The notes: a model not told the origin generated them from the sequence alone. A stretch of DNA of 64,000 nt from Flavobacterium sp. N2270 (GCF_025947225.1 NZ_CP110005.1:1116001-1180000), one strand, 5' to 3'. Positions 46,559-54,903 are shown, counted from the first letter of the stretch. Numbers and translations: made by a program.

Positions 46559-46586
46559 CACTAATTTCACTAATTAGCACGAATTA
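46559..46586 (-). repeat. Left imperfect inverted repeat flanking the GxxExxY gene
   Basis: A 28-base sequence made of CAC-n-AATT-type units repeated roughly every 9-10 bases (CACTAATTT, CACTAATTAG, CACGAATTA). Its reverse complement matches the right repeat (46965-46992) at 21 of 28 positions. It starts 3 bases before the stop of the GxxExxY gene and ends just before the methyltransferase ATG. Confidence 0.7.
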
Positions 46587-46589
46587 AAT

Positions 46590-46964
46590 TTATAATATCA
46601 ATCTTTTATATTTTAAGCTGTCTTCTCCAAAATTTACAAGTAACCCCAACTTACATTTAGAGGCTGCTAAATAATTTAAAACTTGTTTAGTTTCGCCAGA
46701 AGATAATTCTTGAATTGCTTTTAATTCTATAATGATACTATCATAAACTGTAAAGTCAGAAAAATAATAACTTGGTAATTGAATCCCTTTGTATTCAATT
46801 GTATATTTCTGTTCTCTTATATATGGAATATGATTTAATTTGAATTCTATTTCTAAAGCATCTCCATAAACCTTTTCATTATGTCCTTTCCCTAAATGAT
46901 TGTGCACTTCCATACACAGTCCAATTATTTTAAATACTTCTTCTTTATGAATTAATTCACTCAT
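46590..46964 (-). CDS. GxxExxY protein (PD-(D/E)xK nuclease-like fold)
   Basis: A 124-aa protein of the GxxExxY family. The name-giving motif is residues 27-33 (GHNEKVY). The second half has a PD-(D/E)xK arrangement: Asp75, then Glu80 and Lys82 in DSIIIELKA, with Gln94 in KQVLNYL, a layout shared with many small nucleases. Length is usual for the family (about 125). Function is unknown. The gene is enclosed by imperfect inverted repeats, its ATG touching the right repeat, and sits between map and a methyltransferase in the same direction. Confidence 0.92.
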   Translation of the reverse strand: MSELIHKEEVFKIIGLCMEVHNHLGKGHNEKVYGDALEIEFKLNHIPYIREQKYTIEYKGIQLPSYYFSDFTVYDSIIIELKAIQELSSGETKQVLNYLAASKCKLGLLVNFGEDSLKYKRLIL

Positions 46965-46992
46965 CTATTAGTGTTAATTTGTGGAATTGGTG
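46965..46992 (+). repeat. Right imperfect inverted repeat flanking the GxxExxY gene
   Basis: A 28-base sequence of the same repeating design (AGTGTTAATTT, GTGGAATTGGTG). Reverse-complemented it reads CACCAATTCC, ACAAATTAAC, ACTAATAG, matching the left repeat at 21 of 28 positions with the CAC..AATT core kept. It lies directly in front of the GxxExxY ATG and 5 bases from the map stop. Confidence 0.7.
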
Positions 46993-46997
46993 TTCAA

Positions 46998-47816
46998 TTA
47001 AATTGTAAAAGGGACTTGTCTTAACCCATCTTCTTCATTGGAAGTTATTCCTAAAGCTTCATATATGTAAGCGAATGTTGAAAGTAATTCTGGTTTTCCA
47101 TCAACTATAGCTACATCGTGTTCAAAGTGAGCAGAAGGTTTTCTGTCGGCAGTTGTAATTGTCCAACCGTCTTTATGTTGTACAATGTTTTTAGTTCCCA
47201 TATTAATCATCGGTTCGATTGCGATAACCATTCCGTTGACTAGTTTTTTTCCACGACCACGTTTTCCGTAGTTTGCTACTTCTGGATCTTCGTGCATTTT
47301 TCTTCCAATTCCATGCCCACAAAGCTCACGAACAACACCGTAGCCATGGCTTTCACAATATTGTTGAATGGCATAACCAATATCCTCAACTCTGTTACCA
47401 ACTTTAGTTTCTTTAATTCCTATATATAAAGACTCCTTAGTTACTTGTAATAACTTTTTTGTTTCTTCGGCAACCTCACCTACTTCAAAAGTATAAGCGT
47501 GGTCTCCGTAAAAACCATTTTTCAAAGCGCCACAATCAACTGAGATAATATCGCCATCAACAAGAGGTGTGTTGTTAGGTATTCCGTGTACAACTTGAGT
47601 ATTCGGACTCATGCATAACGAATTAGGAAAGCCATACATGCCTAAAAATGCCGGTTCAGCTCCATTATCTCTAATGAATTCTTCGGCAAGTTTATCAAGG
47701 TATAAAGTAGTTACACCTGGCTTTATTTCTTTAGCTATTAATCCTAATGTTTTAGAAACGATTAAAGCACTTTCGCGCATTAATTCAATTTCTTCTCTTG
47801 TTTTTATAATAATCAT
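46998..47816 (-). CDS. map: Methionine aminopeptidase, type I
   Basis: A 272-aa metallopeptidase removing the initiator Met from new proteins. The metal ligands are in place: Asp in VDCGALKNGFYGDHAYTF (two Asp), His in RELCGHGIGRKMHEDP, Glu in IAIEPMINMG and Glu in HFEHDVAIV. HGIPN and LCMSPNTQVVHGIPN match type I enzymes without an N-terminal extension. Length is standard. The stop is 5 bases from the GxxExxY cassette. Confidence 0.97.
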   Translation of the reverse strand: MIIIKTREEIELMRESALIVSKTLGLIAKEIKPGVTTLYLDKLAEEFIRDNGAEPAFLGMYGFPNSLCMSPNTQVVHGIPNNTPLVDGDIISVDCGALKNGFYGDHAYTFEVGEVAEETKKLLQVTKESLYIGIKETKVGNRVEDIGYAIQQYCESHGYGVVRELCGHGIGRKMHEDPEVANYGKRGRGKKLVNGMVIAIEPMINMGTKNIVQHKDGWTITTADRKPSAHFEHDVAIVDGKPELLSTFAYIYEALGITSNEEDGLRQVPFTI

Positions 47817-47956
47817 ATCAAAAAATTATGAGCACAAAAGTACAATTTTCTAAACAATTTTAATTTCAATTTTAAAAATTGATTTTTAAATGAGAATTAT
47901 CATGTTTTAAAAGCTGATTCAATAGTAATTTTGCAGAATATAAAATCACATTAGGT

Positions 47957-49231
47957 ATGAGTAAGTATGTAACAGCTGCAGAAGCTGTAAAAATTGTAAA
48001 ATCAGGAGATAGGGTTTATGTGCAAGCTGCGGCAGCAACACCAACTATTTTGACTAAAGCTCTTGCTGAAAGAGCTTCAGAATTGAAAAATGTAGAAATT
48101 TGTCATTTGCATACAGAAGGAGATGCTCCCTATGCAAACCCTACTTTAGCAGAAAGTTTTCATGTGAATTCTTTTTTTATTGGTGCAAATGTTCGCCATA
48201 CTTTAAAAGCTGGTAACGGTTCTTATACACCGGTTTTTTTAAGCGAACTGCCGCTACTTTTCAGAAAAAATGTCTTAAAATTAGATGTTGTTTTTATTCA
48301 AGTTTCACCTCCAGACAGTCATGGTTATTGTTCCTTAGGTGTTTCGGTAGAAGCTTCTGTAGCTGCAATTGAAAATGCAAAAACCGTTATTGCGCAAGTT
48401 AATCCAAATATGCCGAGAACTTTTGGAGATGGAATTCTTCATGTATCAGAAATTGATTATTTGGTTGAAGTTAATGTTCCAATATTTGCTCATGATGTAG
48501 TTTCTTTTACAGCTGAGGAAGATAAAATAGGTACTTATATTGCTTCGTTAATTGAAGATAAAAGCACTTTGCAAATGGGTATTGGTTCAATTCCAAATGC
48601 AGCTTTAAGTAAATTAATAAACCATAAAAATTTAGGACTTCATACTGAAATGTTTTCTGATGGTGTGATAGATTTAATTGAAAAAGACGTAATTAATTGT
48701 AATTATAAAAGTGTAAGTAGAGGTAGAGCATTGGCTACTTTTTTAATGGGTTCTAAAAGACTATACGACTTTATAGACGACAATCCTTTTATTGAAATGA
48801 AAGAATCTTCTTTTGTAAATGATACGGCAAAAATTAGAAAAAACAACAAAATGGTTGCTATTAATTCTGCTATTGAAGTAGATTTAACAGGTCAAGTTTG
48901 TGCAGATTCTATTGGTGCTAAAATGTATTCAGGAGTGGGAGGACAAATGGATTTTATTAGAGGAGCTTCTTTAAGTGAAGGCGGTAAAGCTATTATTGCT
49001 TTACCTTCAATTACCAAAAAGGGTGAAAGTAGAATTGTGCCTTTTTTAAAGCAAGGAGCAGGTGTAGTTACCACTCGTTCTCATATACATTATGTAATAA
49101 CTGAAAATGGGATAGCAGATTTGTATGGAAAAACATTAAAGCAACGTGCTACACAATTAGTTAATATTGCACATCCAGCACATCAAGAAAGAATTGACAG
49201 AGAGTATTATACACTAATAAATAGTTTGTAA
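47957..49231 (+). CDS. Acetyl-CoA hydrolase/CoA-transferase family protein
   Basis: A 424-aa family I CoA-transferase related to acetyl-CoA hydrolase and 4-hydroxybutyrate CoA-transferase. The N-terminal domain holds SGDRVYVQAAAATP; the catalytic Glu is Glu231 in GLHTEMFSDGVIDL, which forms the glutamyl-CoA intermediate. The C-terminal domain has GQVCADSIGAKMYSGVGGQ, DFIRGASLSEGGKAI and the CoA-binding end YVITENGIADLYGK. The acid partners cannot be read from sequence. Single gene, with a TAATTTTG box at 47936-47943 in front. Confidence 0.92.
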   Translation: MSKYVTAAEAVKIVKSGDRVYVQAAAATPTILTKALAERASELKNVEICHLHTEGDAPYANPTLAESFHVNSFFIGANVRHTLKAGNGSYTPVFLSELPLLFRKNVLKLDVVFIQVSPPDSHGYCSLGVSVEASVAAIENAKTVIAQVNPNMPRTFGDGILHVSEIDYLVEVNVPIFAHDVVSFTAEEDKIGTYIASLIEDKSTLQMGIGSIPNAALSKLINHKNLGLHTEMFSDGVIDLIEKDVINCNYKSVSRGRALATFLMGSKRLYDFIDDNPFIEMKESSFVNDTAKIRKNNKMVAINSAIEVDLTGQVCADSIGAKMYSGVGGQMDFIRGASLSEGGKAIIALPSITKKGESRIVPFLKQGAGVVTTRSHIHYVITENGIADLYGKTLKQRATQLVNIAHPAHQERIDREYYTLINSL

Positions 49232-49311
49232 CTTATTGTGTTAAAATAAATAAAATAAAAATTTTTGGTAACCATTAATAACCTACCTTTGACGCAATAA
49301 ATTTTATATAA

Positions 49312-49656
49312 ATGAATATTTTCGTAGGAAGTCTTCCGTACAGTATTGAGGAAGCAGATTTAAGAGGTTTTTTTGAAGATTATGGAACTGTAGATTCAGT
49401 TAAAATAATAATTGATAAATTTACTGGAAGAAGTAAAGGGTTTGGTTTTGTTGAAATGCCAAATGACGCTGAAGCTCAAAAAGCAATTGATGAGTTAAAC
49501 GGTGGAACTGTTGAAGGTAGAACGATTGTGGTAAACAAATCTGAGCCAAAACCAGAAGGAGAAAGAAGAAGCTTTAACAATAACCGTGGTGGAAACAATG
49601 GTGGTAGTAGAGGTGGTTACTCTAACAACAGAGATAACAATAGAGGAGGTTATTAA
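49312..49656 (+). CDS. RRM-domain RNA-binding protein with Gly-rich tail
   Basis: A 114-aa protein with one RNA recognition motif (residues 1-78). RNP2 is IFVGSLPYS and RNP1 is KGFGFVEM, with the usual aromatic residues for RNA contact. The tail (79-114) is rich in Gly, Asn and Arg with RGGY and RGG repeats, which resembles cyanobacterial and plant cold-induced glycine-rich RNA-binding proteins. Probable role: binding mRNA, perhaps under cold stress (inferred). A TACCTTTG box at 49284-49291 may be the promoter. A strong terminator follows. Confidence 0.95.
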   Translation: MNIFVGSLPYSIEEADLRGFFEDYGTVDSVKIIIDKFTGRSKGFGFVEMPNDAEAQKAIDELNGGTVEGRTIVVNKSEPKPEGERRSFNNNRGGNNGGSRGGYSNNRDNNRGGY

Positions 49657-49676
49657 CTAACATTCTTTTCTAAAAT

Positions 49677-49706
49677 AAAAAAAATCCCGCTGAAAGCGGG
49701 ATTTTT
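49677..49706. terminator. Bidirectional terminator between the RRM gene and the export operon
   Basis: A stem AAAATCCCGCT / AGCGGGATTTT with a GAA loop, A-rich left side and T-rich right side, ending right at the TolC-family stop (49707). Confidence 0.9.
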
Positions 49707-51089
49707 TTATTCAGGGTTAGCCATTGTTTTATATAAATCTAAAGCAGACTGTAAATAACTATTTGTTAATTGAATGTTTGACAGTTGAGCAGTTACCAAT
49801 GTGTTTTCTCTAGAATTAATTAAAAACAAAGAACTTTCTCCCATTTGAAACAATCTTTCTTCTGCGTTAAGCATTTGGTTATAGCTAATCACTAAGTCTG
49901 ATATTAATTGTATTTGTTTTCTATAGGAATTAATCTCATTTTTTTGTCCTTCTATTTTGTTGATTAAAGTTTGTTGCTCAAAGTTTAGACCAAATTGAGA
50001 TTCAGAAACTTTAACTTTAGCTAATTTTAAATTTGCTCTTTCTTTTCGAAGAAATAAAGGGAATGAAAAATTTACACCGAGTTTGTAATTGTTTAATCGA
50101 TAATCATCGAAAGCACTTGGTTCTGAAAGATAATTATAGTTTAGATCTAATTTTGGAAGCAAACTATTGCTTGCTAATTTTGTTTCTACATTAAGAATTT
50201 CAATTTTACTATTTAAAGCTTCAATTTTTGGGTGATTTTGGATAGAAAAATTTTGAAAATCATCAATTTTTAAAATAAATAGGAAATTTTCATTTAATAC
50301 TTCTTCTGGTCGAATGAAATCTTCAATTTCAAAGGGAGTTCCGTCTTCTGTCCATAAATAATTAGATAAGGCTAGTTTAGCTTTTATTAACTTAAGTTTT
50401 GAATTTTCTAAATTTAGTTTTCTAGTTTTAACTGTAATTCCTGCTTCAACACTGTCAATTGCAGGTTTATCTCCTTCTTTAATAAGTGTAAGAATACCAT
50501 TATAACGAGTAGTTGCATTTTTTAAATAATCATCATATAATTTAACTTCATCAAAAGCTCTTTTCCAATTAATATAACTTTGTGATGCTTCATAAATTAC
50601 CTCTGTTAACATTATTTTGCGTTCGGCTTCATTTACGCGTTGGTATATTTTTGCTTTGCGCAATTCGGCCATTCGCTCATTTATCCATAAGCCTTGTCCT
50701 ATTGGAACACTAATTCCTAACGATGTTAAGCCGCTGTTAGGTAAGTAATTTTCAGGGTTTAAATATATTCCTTCCGAATTGTCAAAAGCGGCTTTAATCT
50801 CAATTCCGTACCAAGTTGGAATTTTAAAACTTCCATTAAAAATAGAATAATAGTTTTTGTCTGTGTATTCTTTTTCGGTATAAACAGCTTCCAACTTTGG
50901 GTCAAAACTGCCTCTTGCTTTCATAAGTTTTGCTTGTGCTTCACTTATTTTTAAATTAGCTTGTTTAGTAAGTGGATGAGTTGTTTTTACATAGCCCAAA
51001 AATTCTTCAAATGATAATACATTAGAATTAGTTTGAGAGTAAATAAGGTTTCCAATTAAAAAGAGTATAGCGATATACGTTTTTTTCAT
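49707..51089 (-). CDS. TolC-family outer-membrane efflux protein
   Basis: A 460-aa outer-membrane channel protein. The frame could extend to 51185, but the ATG at 51089 starts the signal peptide MKKTYIAILFLIGNLIYSQ and lies 4 bases after the HlyD-family stop. The two repeated halves of long helices and barrel strands are seen: LSFEEFLGYVKTTHPLTKQANLKI and PIGQGLWINERMAELRKAKIY in the first, LDLNYNYLSEP and GVNFSFPLFLRKERANLKLAK in the second. With the HlyD and ABC proteins encoded upstream it should form a channel through both membranes. Last gene of the operon. Confidence 0.92.
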   Translation of the reverse strand: MKKTYIAILFLIGNLIYSQTNSNVLSFEEFLGYVKTTHPLTKQANLKISEAQAKLMKARGSFDPKLEAVYTEKEYTDKNYYSIFNGSFKIPTWYGIEIKAAFDNSEGIYLNPENYLPNSGLTSLGISVPIGQGLWINERMAELRKAKIYQRVNEAERKIMLTEVIYEASQSYINWKRAFDEVKLYDDYLKNATTRYNGILTLIKEGDKPAIDSVEAGITVKTRKLNLENSKLKLIKAKLALSNYLWTEDGTPFEIEDFIRPEEVLNENFLFILKIDDFQNFSIQNHPKIEALNSKIEILNVETKLASNSLLPKLDLNYNYLSEPSAFDDYRLNNYKLGVNFSFPLFLRKERANLKLAKVKVSESQFGLNFEQQTLINKIEGQKNEINSYRKQIQLISDLVISYNQMLNAEERLFQMGESSLFLINSRENTLVTAQLSNIQLTNSYLQSALDLYKTMANPE

Positions 51090-51093
51090 ACTT

Positions 51094-52440
51094 TTACTTT
51101 TTAGTTTGTTCACTACTTGCAGGGTTGTAAAAATTAGGAGGAAAACCGTTAAGAGTTCTCCAAATTTCAAACCAAATAGGAACACTATCTAATAATGCTA
51201 TGGTTTGTGTTCCTGCTCCAATGCTTAACTCTTTAGGCCATTTTTTTTCACTATTATCGGGCGCAATTAAAATTCTATATTTTCCGTTTTGACTAATAAA
51301 ATTCTCTTTAGCAACAATAATTCCTCCAAATGTACCATAAGATGCTCCTGGCCAACCACTAAAAACAATTGATGGCCAACCGTCAAACCAAACGCGAACT
51401 TTTTCTCCTTTGTGAATCAATGGAAAATCGACAGGGCTAACATATGTTTCAACAGCAATATCAAATTCTGAAGGCATAATGCTAACAATTGGAGTTCCTT
51501 CTTTTAAGGTTTCCCCAATTCCTGATTGTAAAGCTCTATTTACATAACCATTTTGAGGGGCAAGTATATAATACATTCCGTTTCTAATTTGGTAATTTGT
51601 ATATTGATTTTTCAATTTGTTTACTTGAGCTTCTGTGTCAAATTGTGAACTTAAAGCGGTTTGTTTGTCGCTGCTTGCTTTGGCATTTTTTTCGGCATAT
51701 TCTGCAATAATTCGATTTAATTCCATTGTTGCATTAAGTACCTCGTTTTGACTTGAAATATATTTGTTTTCTTGGGTAACAATTTTGGCTTCTGTTTCTT
51801 GAAGTTTCATTCTTTTTTCCTCAACGTCTGTTAAAGGTTTTAAACCTTCTTTATTTAAGTTTACCGAACGATTAAATTGTGTTTTAGCAATTTTTAATTG
51901 TGTTTTTGTTGCTTCAAAATCAATACTATCGCTTTTTACTTTTAAATAAGATTGTTTTAATTTGTTTTGTGCTTGTTTGTATTTTAAGTTTTTTTCATTT
52001 TCAATTGCACTCATTTGCATTTCTAATGCTTTAACTTTTCCTTCATATGAAGTTACTGCACTTTCTTTTGCTTTTACTTGGTTACCTGTGTTCTCAATCA
52101 AATTTGGATCTAAATAATCTTCCTTAATTTCAGATATAAATAAAATAGTATCTCCTTTTTTTACATAATCTCCTTCATTTACATGCCATTTTTCAATTCT
52201 ACCTGCTATTGTAGTGTGAATGGTTTGAGGGCGTTGATTAGGTTTTAAAGTGGTTACAGAACCAGTTCCTGATACATTTTGCGTCCAAGGAAGAAAAAGT
52301 AATACAAATAATAATATGCTAAAAACCCAAATTGTTCGCTTTATATTTTGATAGCCTTTATTGTCTTCAAAAACTTTGGATGATTTATATTTTTCTAAAT
52401 CAACCCATTTGTCTATTCTGTTATTTGTAATGTTTAACAT
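51094..52440 (-). CDS. HlyD-family membrane fusion (adaptor) protein
   Basis: A 448-aa periplasmic adaptor. One transmembrane helix (about residues 33-51, TIWVFSILLFVLLFLPW) is followed by a lipoyl half-domain (GRIEKWHVNEGDYVKKGDTI), a long coiled-coil hairpin (about residues 110-260) and a second lipoyl half with YILAPQNGYVNRALQSGIGE, then a beta-barrel region. It links the inner-membrane ABC protein with the TolC-like channel. Two bases separate it from the ABC gene. Confidence 0.93.
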   Translation of the reverse strand: MLNITNNRIDKWVDLEKYKSSKVFEDNKGYQNIKRTIWVFSILLFVLLFLPWTQNVSGTGSVTTLKPNQRPQTIHTTIAGRIEKWHVNEGDYVKKGDTILFISEIKEDYLDPNLIENTGNQVKAKESAVTSYEGKVKALEMQMSAIENEKNLKYKQAQNKLKQSYLKVKSDSIDFEATKTQLKIAKTQFNRSVNLNKEGLKPLTDVEEKRMKLQETEAKIVTQENKYISSQNEVLNATMELNRIIAEYAEKNAKASSDKQTALSSQFDTEAQVNKLKNQYTNYQIRNGMYYILAPQNGYVNRALQSGIGETLKEGTPIVSIMPSEFDIAVETYVSPVDFPLIHKGEKVRVWFDGWPSIVFSGWPGASYGTFGGIIVAKENFISQNGKYRILIAPDNSEKKWPKELSIGAGTQTIALLDSVPIWFEIWRTLNGFPPNFYNPASSEQTKK

Positions 52441-52442
52441 AG

Positions 52443-54104
52443 CTATTTAATTGATTTGATTGTGTTTTTTTCTAATGTTGCAATCTTTGTGCATTTTTCT
52501 TTCCAATATTTCCCTTTAGCTATCACTACTAAGGTCCATGGATTTTCAGGTGCAGTTAAAAAGTCAATGATTTCTCCAGCACTATATTTATCTAATTTTT
52601 CAACTGGTTCTTCAAGAAACAATAATTTAGGTTTTGTTATTAAACATCTTGCTAATAATATTTTTTGAATTGATGCTGAGTTTATTCTTTTTCCTTCTGA
52701 AACCATTAAAGTATCTAATCCAGCGGGCAGTGATTTTATTAAATTGGTTAACTTTAATTTTTCTAACAACTCTGAAACTTCTTTTTTAGAAATGTTTGGA
52801 TTGTTACATGTAATGTTTTCATAAATTGTTCCTTCAAAAGGGCTGTCATCAATTGTAATTACTCCAATATTATTTCTGAAATCTTCAATGCAATATTTTT
52901 TAATATTAGTATCATTTAAGAAAATGCTTCCAGTTGATGGTTCAATTAATCTTGCAAGTAAACGTAATAAAGTTGTTTTCCCACTGCCGTTTTCTCCTTG
53001 AATTAGAATTCTATCTCCTTGATTTATAGTTAAATTAATTTCTTTAATTACAGGAGTATCACTATCTGGAAACTGGAAAGATATTTCTTTTGCTTCTAAG
53101 CAAATATCTTCGTCTTCTAAATAGTAACTTGTGTTTAAGTGTTTTGAGTTCTCATCTAATTCTAAATCTACAACTGTACCTAGTTTTTCTAGCGAGGTTG
53201 TTACATCATAAAATAATTCTAAACCATAAAAAAGCTTTTCAACTGCAGATATTATGGTAATAATGATAATTTCAGCAGCTACAAATTGCCCAATATTCAT
53301 TTGTTGGTTTAAAACTAAGATTCCTCCAATAATTAGTAATCCGGCAGTTATAAGTACTTTAAATCCTGTTAGTTGGATGAACTGTTTTCTTAAAACTCTA
53401 AAGTGGCTTTCTCTGTGTGACAAATATTCATTTACTAATGTATCATTTTTATTTAATGAAAATTCGAAAAGTTTTCCATTTTTAAAACTTAAATGATTTC
53501 TTGCAATCTCTTGCAGCCAATGTGCTACTTTGTATTTGTATTTTGACTCTTTTAGGCTTGTTGATAAACCTGTATTAAAATTTATTTTAAATATAATATA
53601 TAGTAAAACAAGTAATATTATTCCAAAAAATATAAAAAACGAGTGATAAAGCGATAATAAAAGAATCCCGAAAATAATTTGTAAAGCTGAAGTAGAAACT
53701 TCTAATATTAATTTTGAAAACCCTTTTTGAACTGTTATGGTGTCGAAAAATCGATTTGCTAATTCTGGTGGAGAATAATTATAGATTTGGTCAAATTTAA
53801 TTTTTGGAAATCTATAAGCAAACTCAAATGATGATCGAACGAATATTTTTTGTTGTAAATTTTCGGTTATTCGAAATTGCATTATTTTTAAAATTCCAAC
53901 AAATGCTACACCAATAACAACTATGAAAACCAAAACTATCCAAGAAGTACTTACTTGACCAGCCTGTATAAAATTGATTATAGATTGAATTCCTAGTGGA
54001 ATAGATAAACTAATTAGTCCTGCTAATACTGCATATATAAGTAGTTGATAAACATCTTTTTTATCAACTAGTATTAAATTTTTAAATCTTTCTATTGGAC
54101 TCAT
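52443..54104 (-). CDS. ABC exporter (fused membrane and ATPase domains) with degenerate ATPase motifs
   Basis: A 553-aa half-transporter. Residues 1-310 form a six-helix exporter-type membrane domain; the ATPase domain covers about 330-553. Walker A is intact (GENGSGKTT, near 370). The signature loop is not LSGGQ but INSAS before IQKILLARCL, the Walker B reads LLFLEEP (Glu in place of the usual Asp) and the switch His is replaced in VVIAKGKYW. ATP binding is likely; hydrolysis may be altered. No C39 peptidase domain is present. It overlaps the TetR gene by 4 bases (ATGA) and is followed by HlyD and TolC genes. Confidence 0.88.
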   Translation of the reverse strand: MSPIERFKNLILVDKKDVYQLLIYAVLAGLISLSIPLGIQSIINFIQAGQVSTSWIVLVFIVVIGVAFVGILKIMQFRITENLQQKIFVRSSFEFAYRFPKIKFDQIYNYSPPELANRFFDTITVQKGFSKLILEVSTSALQIIFGILLLSLYHSFFIFFGIILLVLLYIIFKINFNTGLSTSLKESKYKYKVAHWLQEIARNHLSFKNGKLFEFSLNKNDTLVNEYLSHRESHFRVLRKQFIQLTGFKVLITAGLLIIGGILVLNQQMNIGQFVAAEIIIITIISAVEKLFYGLELFYDVTTSLEKLGTVVDLELDENSKHLNTSYYLEDEDICLEAKEISFQFPDSDTPVIKEINLTINQGDRILIQGENGSGKTTLLRLLARLIEPSTGSIFLNDTNIKKYCIEDFRNNIGVITIDDSPFEGTIYENITCNNPNISKKEVSELLEKLKLTNLIKSLPAGLDTLMVSEGKRINSASIQKILLARCLITKPKLLFLEEPVEKLDKYSAGEIIDFLTAPENPWTLVVIAKGKYWKEKCTKIATLEKNTIKSIK

Positions 54105-54772
54105 GCTAATGTTTTTTTAATCATGTGAATATAAAAATCAGAAAGGCAATCTTTTTCTGATAAATTTGTAATGGTTTTAAAATGATCTTTTAAATAATGC
54201 TGATGTAATGAACCCTGAACTACTGAAGAAGCCAAGCTTTTTGCATATGGATATTCAGGATTTACCTCAGTGATCATATCCATTAATCTATTAATAACTC
54301 TTTTGTAGACTAAAAAAAAGCCTTCTTTGTTTTCTGTATCTACATCTTTTGTAAGTAGTGTTTTTGAGAAATCAGAGATTATAATTCTATTTAAAATTGA
54401 TTCATCTATATGCGGAGTGTTTTTGTCGTCAATTATGTTTTGTGTTATTATTTTAATACATATAGATAGTTTGTCTAATGGATTTAAGATGTTATGTGTT
54501 GCAAATACTAAATTATACTCAATCCAAGACCAATACCAAGAAGAAAGATAAATTAATAATTTATGTTTATTCTCAAAATACCTATAAATTGAACTTTCAT
54601 TAGAGTTTATTTTTTCTCCTAACTTTTTAAATGTAAATGCCTCAAAACCAATTTCGTCAATTAAAACGATGCTGTTTTTTAATATTTTACGACCAAGTTC
54701 TGATGTTTCAGGATCTTTTACATAAAGCTTGTCGTTGATGGTTATTTTTAAATTAGATAGTAAATTTTGCAT
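54101..54772 (-). CDS. TetR/AcrR-family repressor of the export operon
   Basis: A 223-aa regulator. The N-terminal helix-turn-helix region is LIDEIGFEAFTFKKLGEKINSNESSIYRYFENKHKLL (about residues 35-72), which ends with the typical Y-R-Y-F-x-x-K of TetR proteins; the rest is a helical ligand domain. An upstream in-frame TTG (54793) lies inside the promoter, so the ATG at 54772 is preferred. First gene of the operon with the ABC, HlyD and TolC genes. It probably represses its own operon through the palindrome at 54797. Confidence 0.9.
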   Translation of the reverse strand: MQNLLSNLKITINDKLYVKDPETSELGRKILKNSIVLIDEIGFEAFTFKKLGEKINSNESSIYRYFENKHKLLIYLSSWYWSWIEYNLVFATHNILNPLDKLSICIKIITQNIIDDKNTPHIDESILNRIIISDFSKTLLTKDVDTENKEGFFLVYKRVINRLMDMITEVNPEYPYAKSLASSVVQGSLHQHYLKDHFKTITNLSEKDCLSDFYIHMIKKTLA

Positions 54773-54790
54773 TTTTAAATATTTATATTG

Positions 54791-54798
54791 CAAATATA
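54791..54798 (-). promoter_or_regulatory. -7 box of the export operon promoter
   Basis: CAAATATA on the plus strand, TATATTTG on the minus strand, a perfect Bacteroidota -7 element 18 bases before the TetR-gene ATG. No clear TTG was found at the usual distance, as would fit a regulated promoter. The box overlaps the palindromic operator by 2 bases. Confidence 0.6.
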
Positions 54799-54813
54799 AT
54801 AGTATTACTATTA
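54797..54813. promoter_or_regulatory. Palindromic operator, probable TetR-family binding site
   Basis: A perfect 17-base palindrome with 8-bp arms and one central base (TAATAGTA-T-TACTATTA). It overlaps the -7 box of the operon and lies just upstream of the regulator's own gene, the usual place for autorepression. The assignment to this TetR protein is inferred from position. Confidence 0.6.
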
Positions 54814-54848
54814 ATAAATAAGTGTTTAACTTTTATTTAAGTTATGTT

Positions 54849-54881
54849 TAAAAAAAAAATCCTGAAAATTTCAGGATTTTA
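54849..54881 (-). terminator. Terminator after the thioredoxin-like gene
   Basis: A 12-bp stem (54856-54867 AAAATCCTGAAA with 54869-54880) and, on the minus strand, a run of T. It lies 23 bases after the stop at 54904. Confidence 0.8.
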
Positions 54882-54903
54882 TGATTTATTTTTTTGTTCT
54901 GTT

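Larger units (their letters stand above)
46559..46992 (-). mobile_element. Candidate GxxExxY cassette bounded by inverted repeats
   Basis: A 434-base block holding one gene, with the imperfect inverted repeats exactly at its two ends. It fills the whole space between map (stop 46998) and the methyltransferase (ATG 46553); without it those two co-directional genes would be about 10 bases apart, a usual operon distance. This suggests insertion of the block between them. No transposase is present and I could not identify a target-site duplication, so mobility is only inferred. Confidence 0.4.

Noticed and set aside
51090..51185. N-terminal extension of the TolC-family protein
   Set aside because: It overlaps the HlyD gene, and the ATG at 51089 opens a proper signal peptide with 4-base operon spacing.
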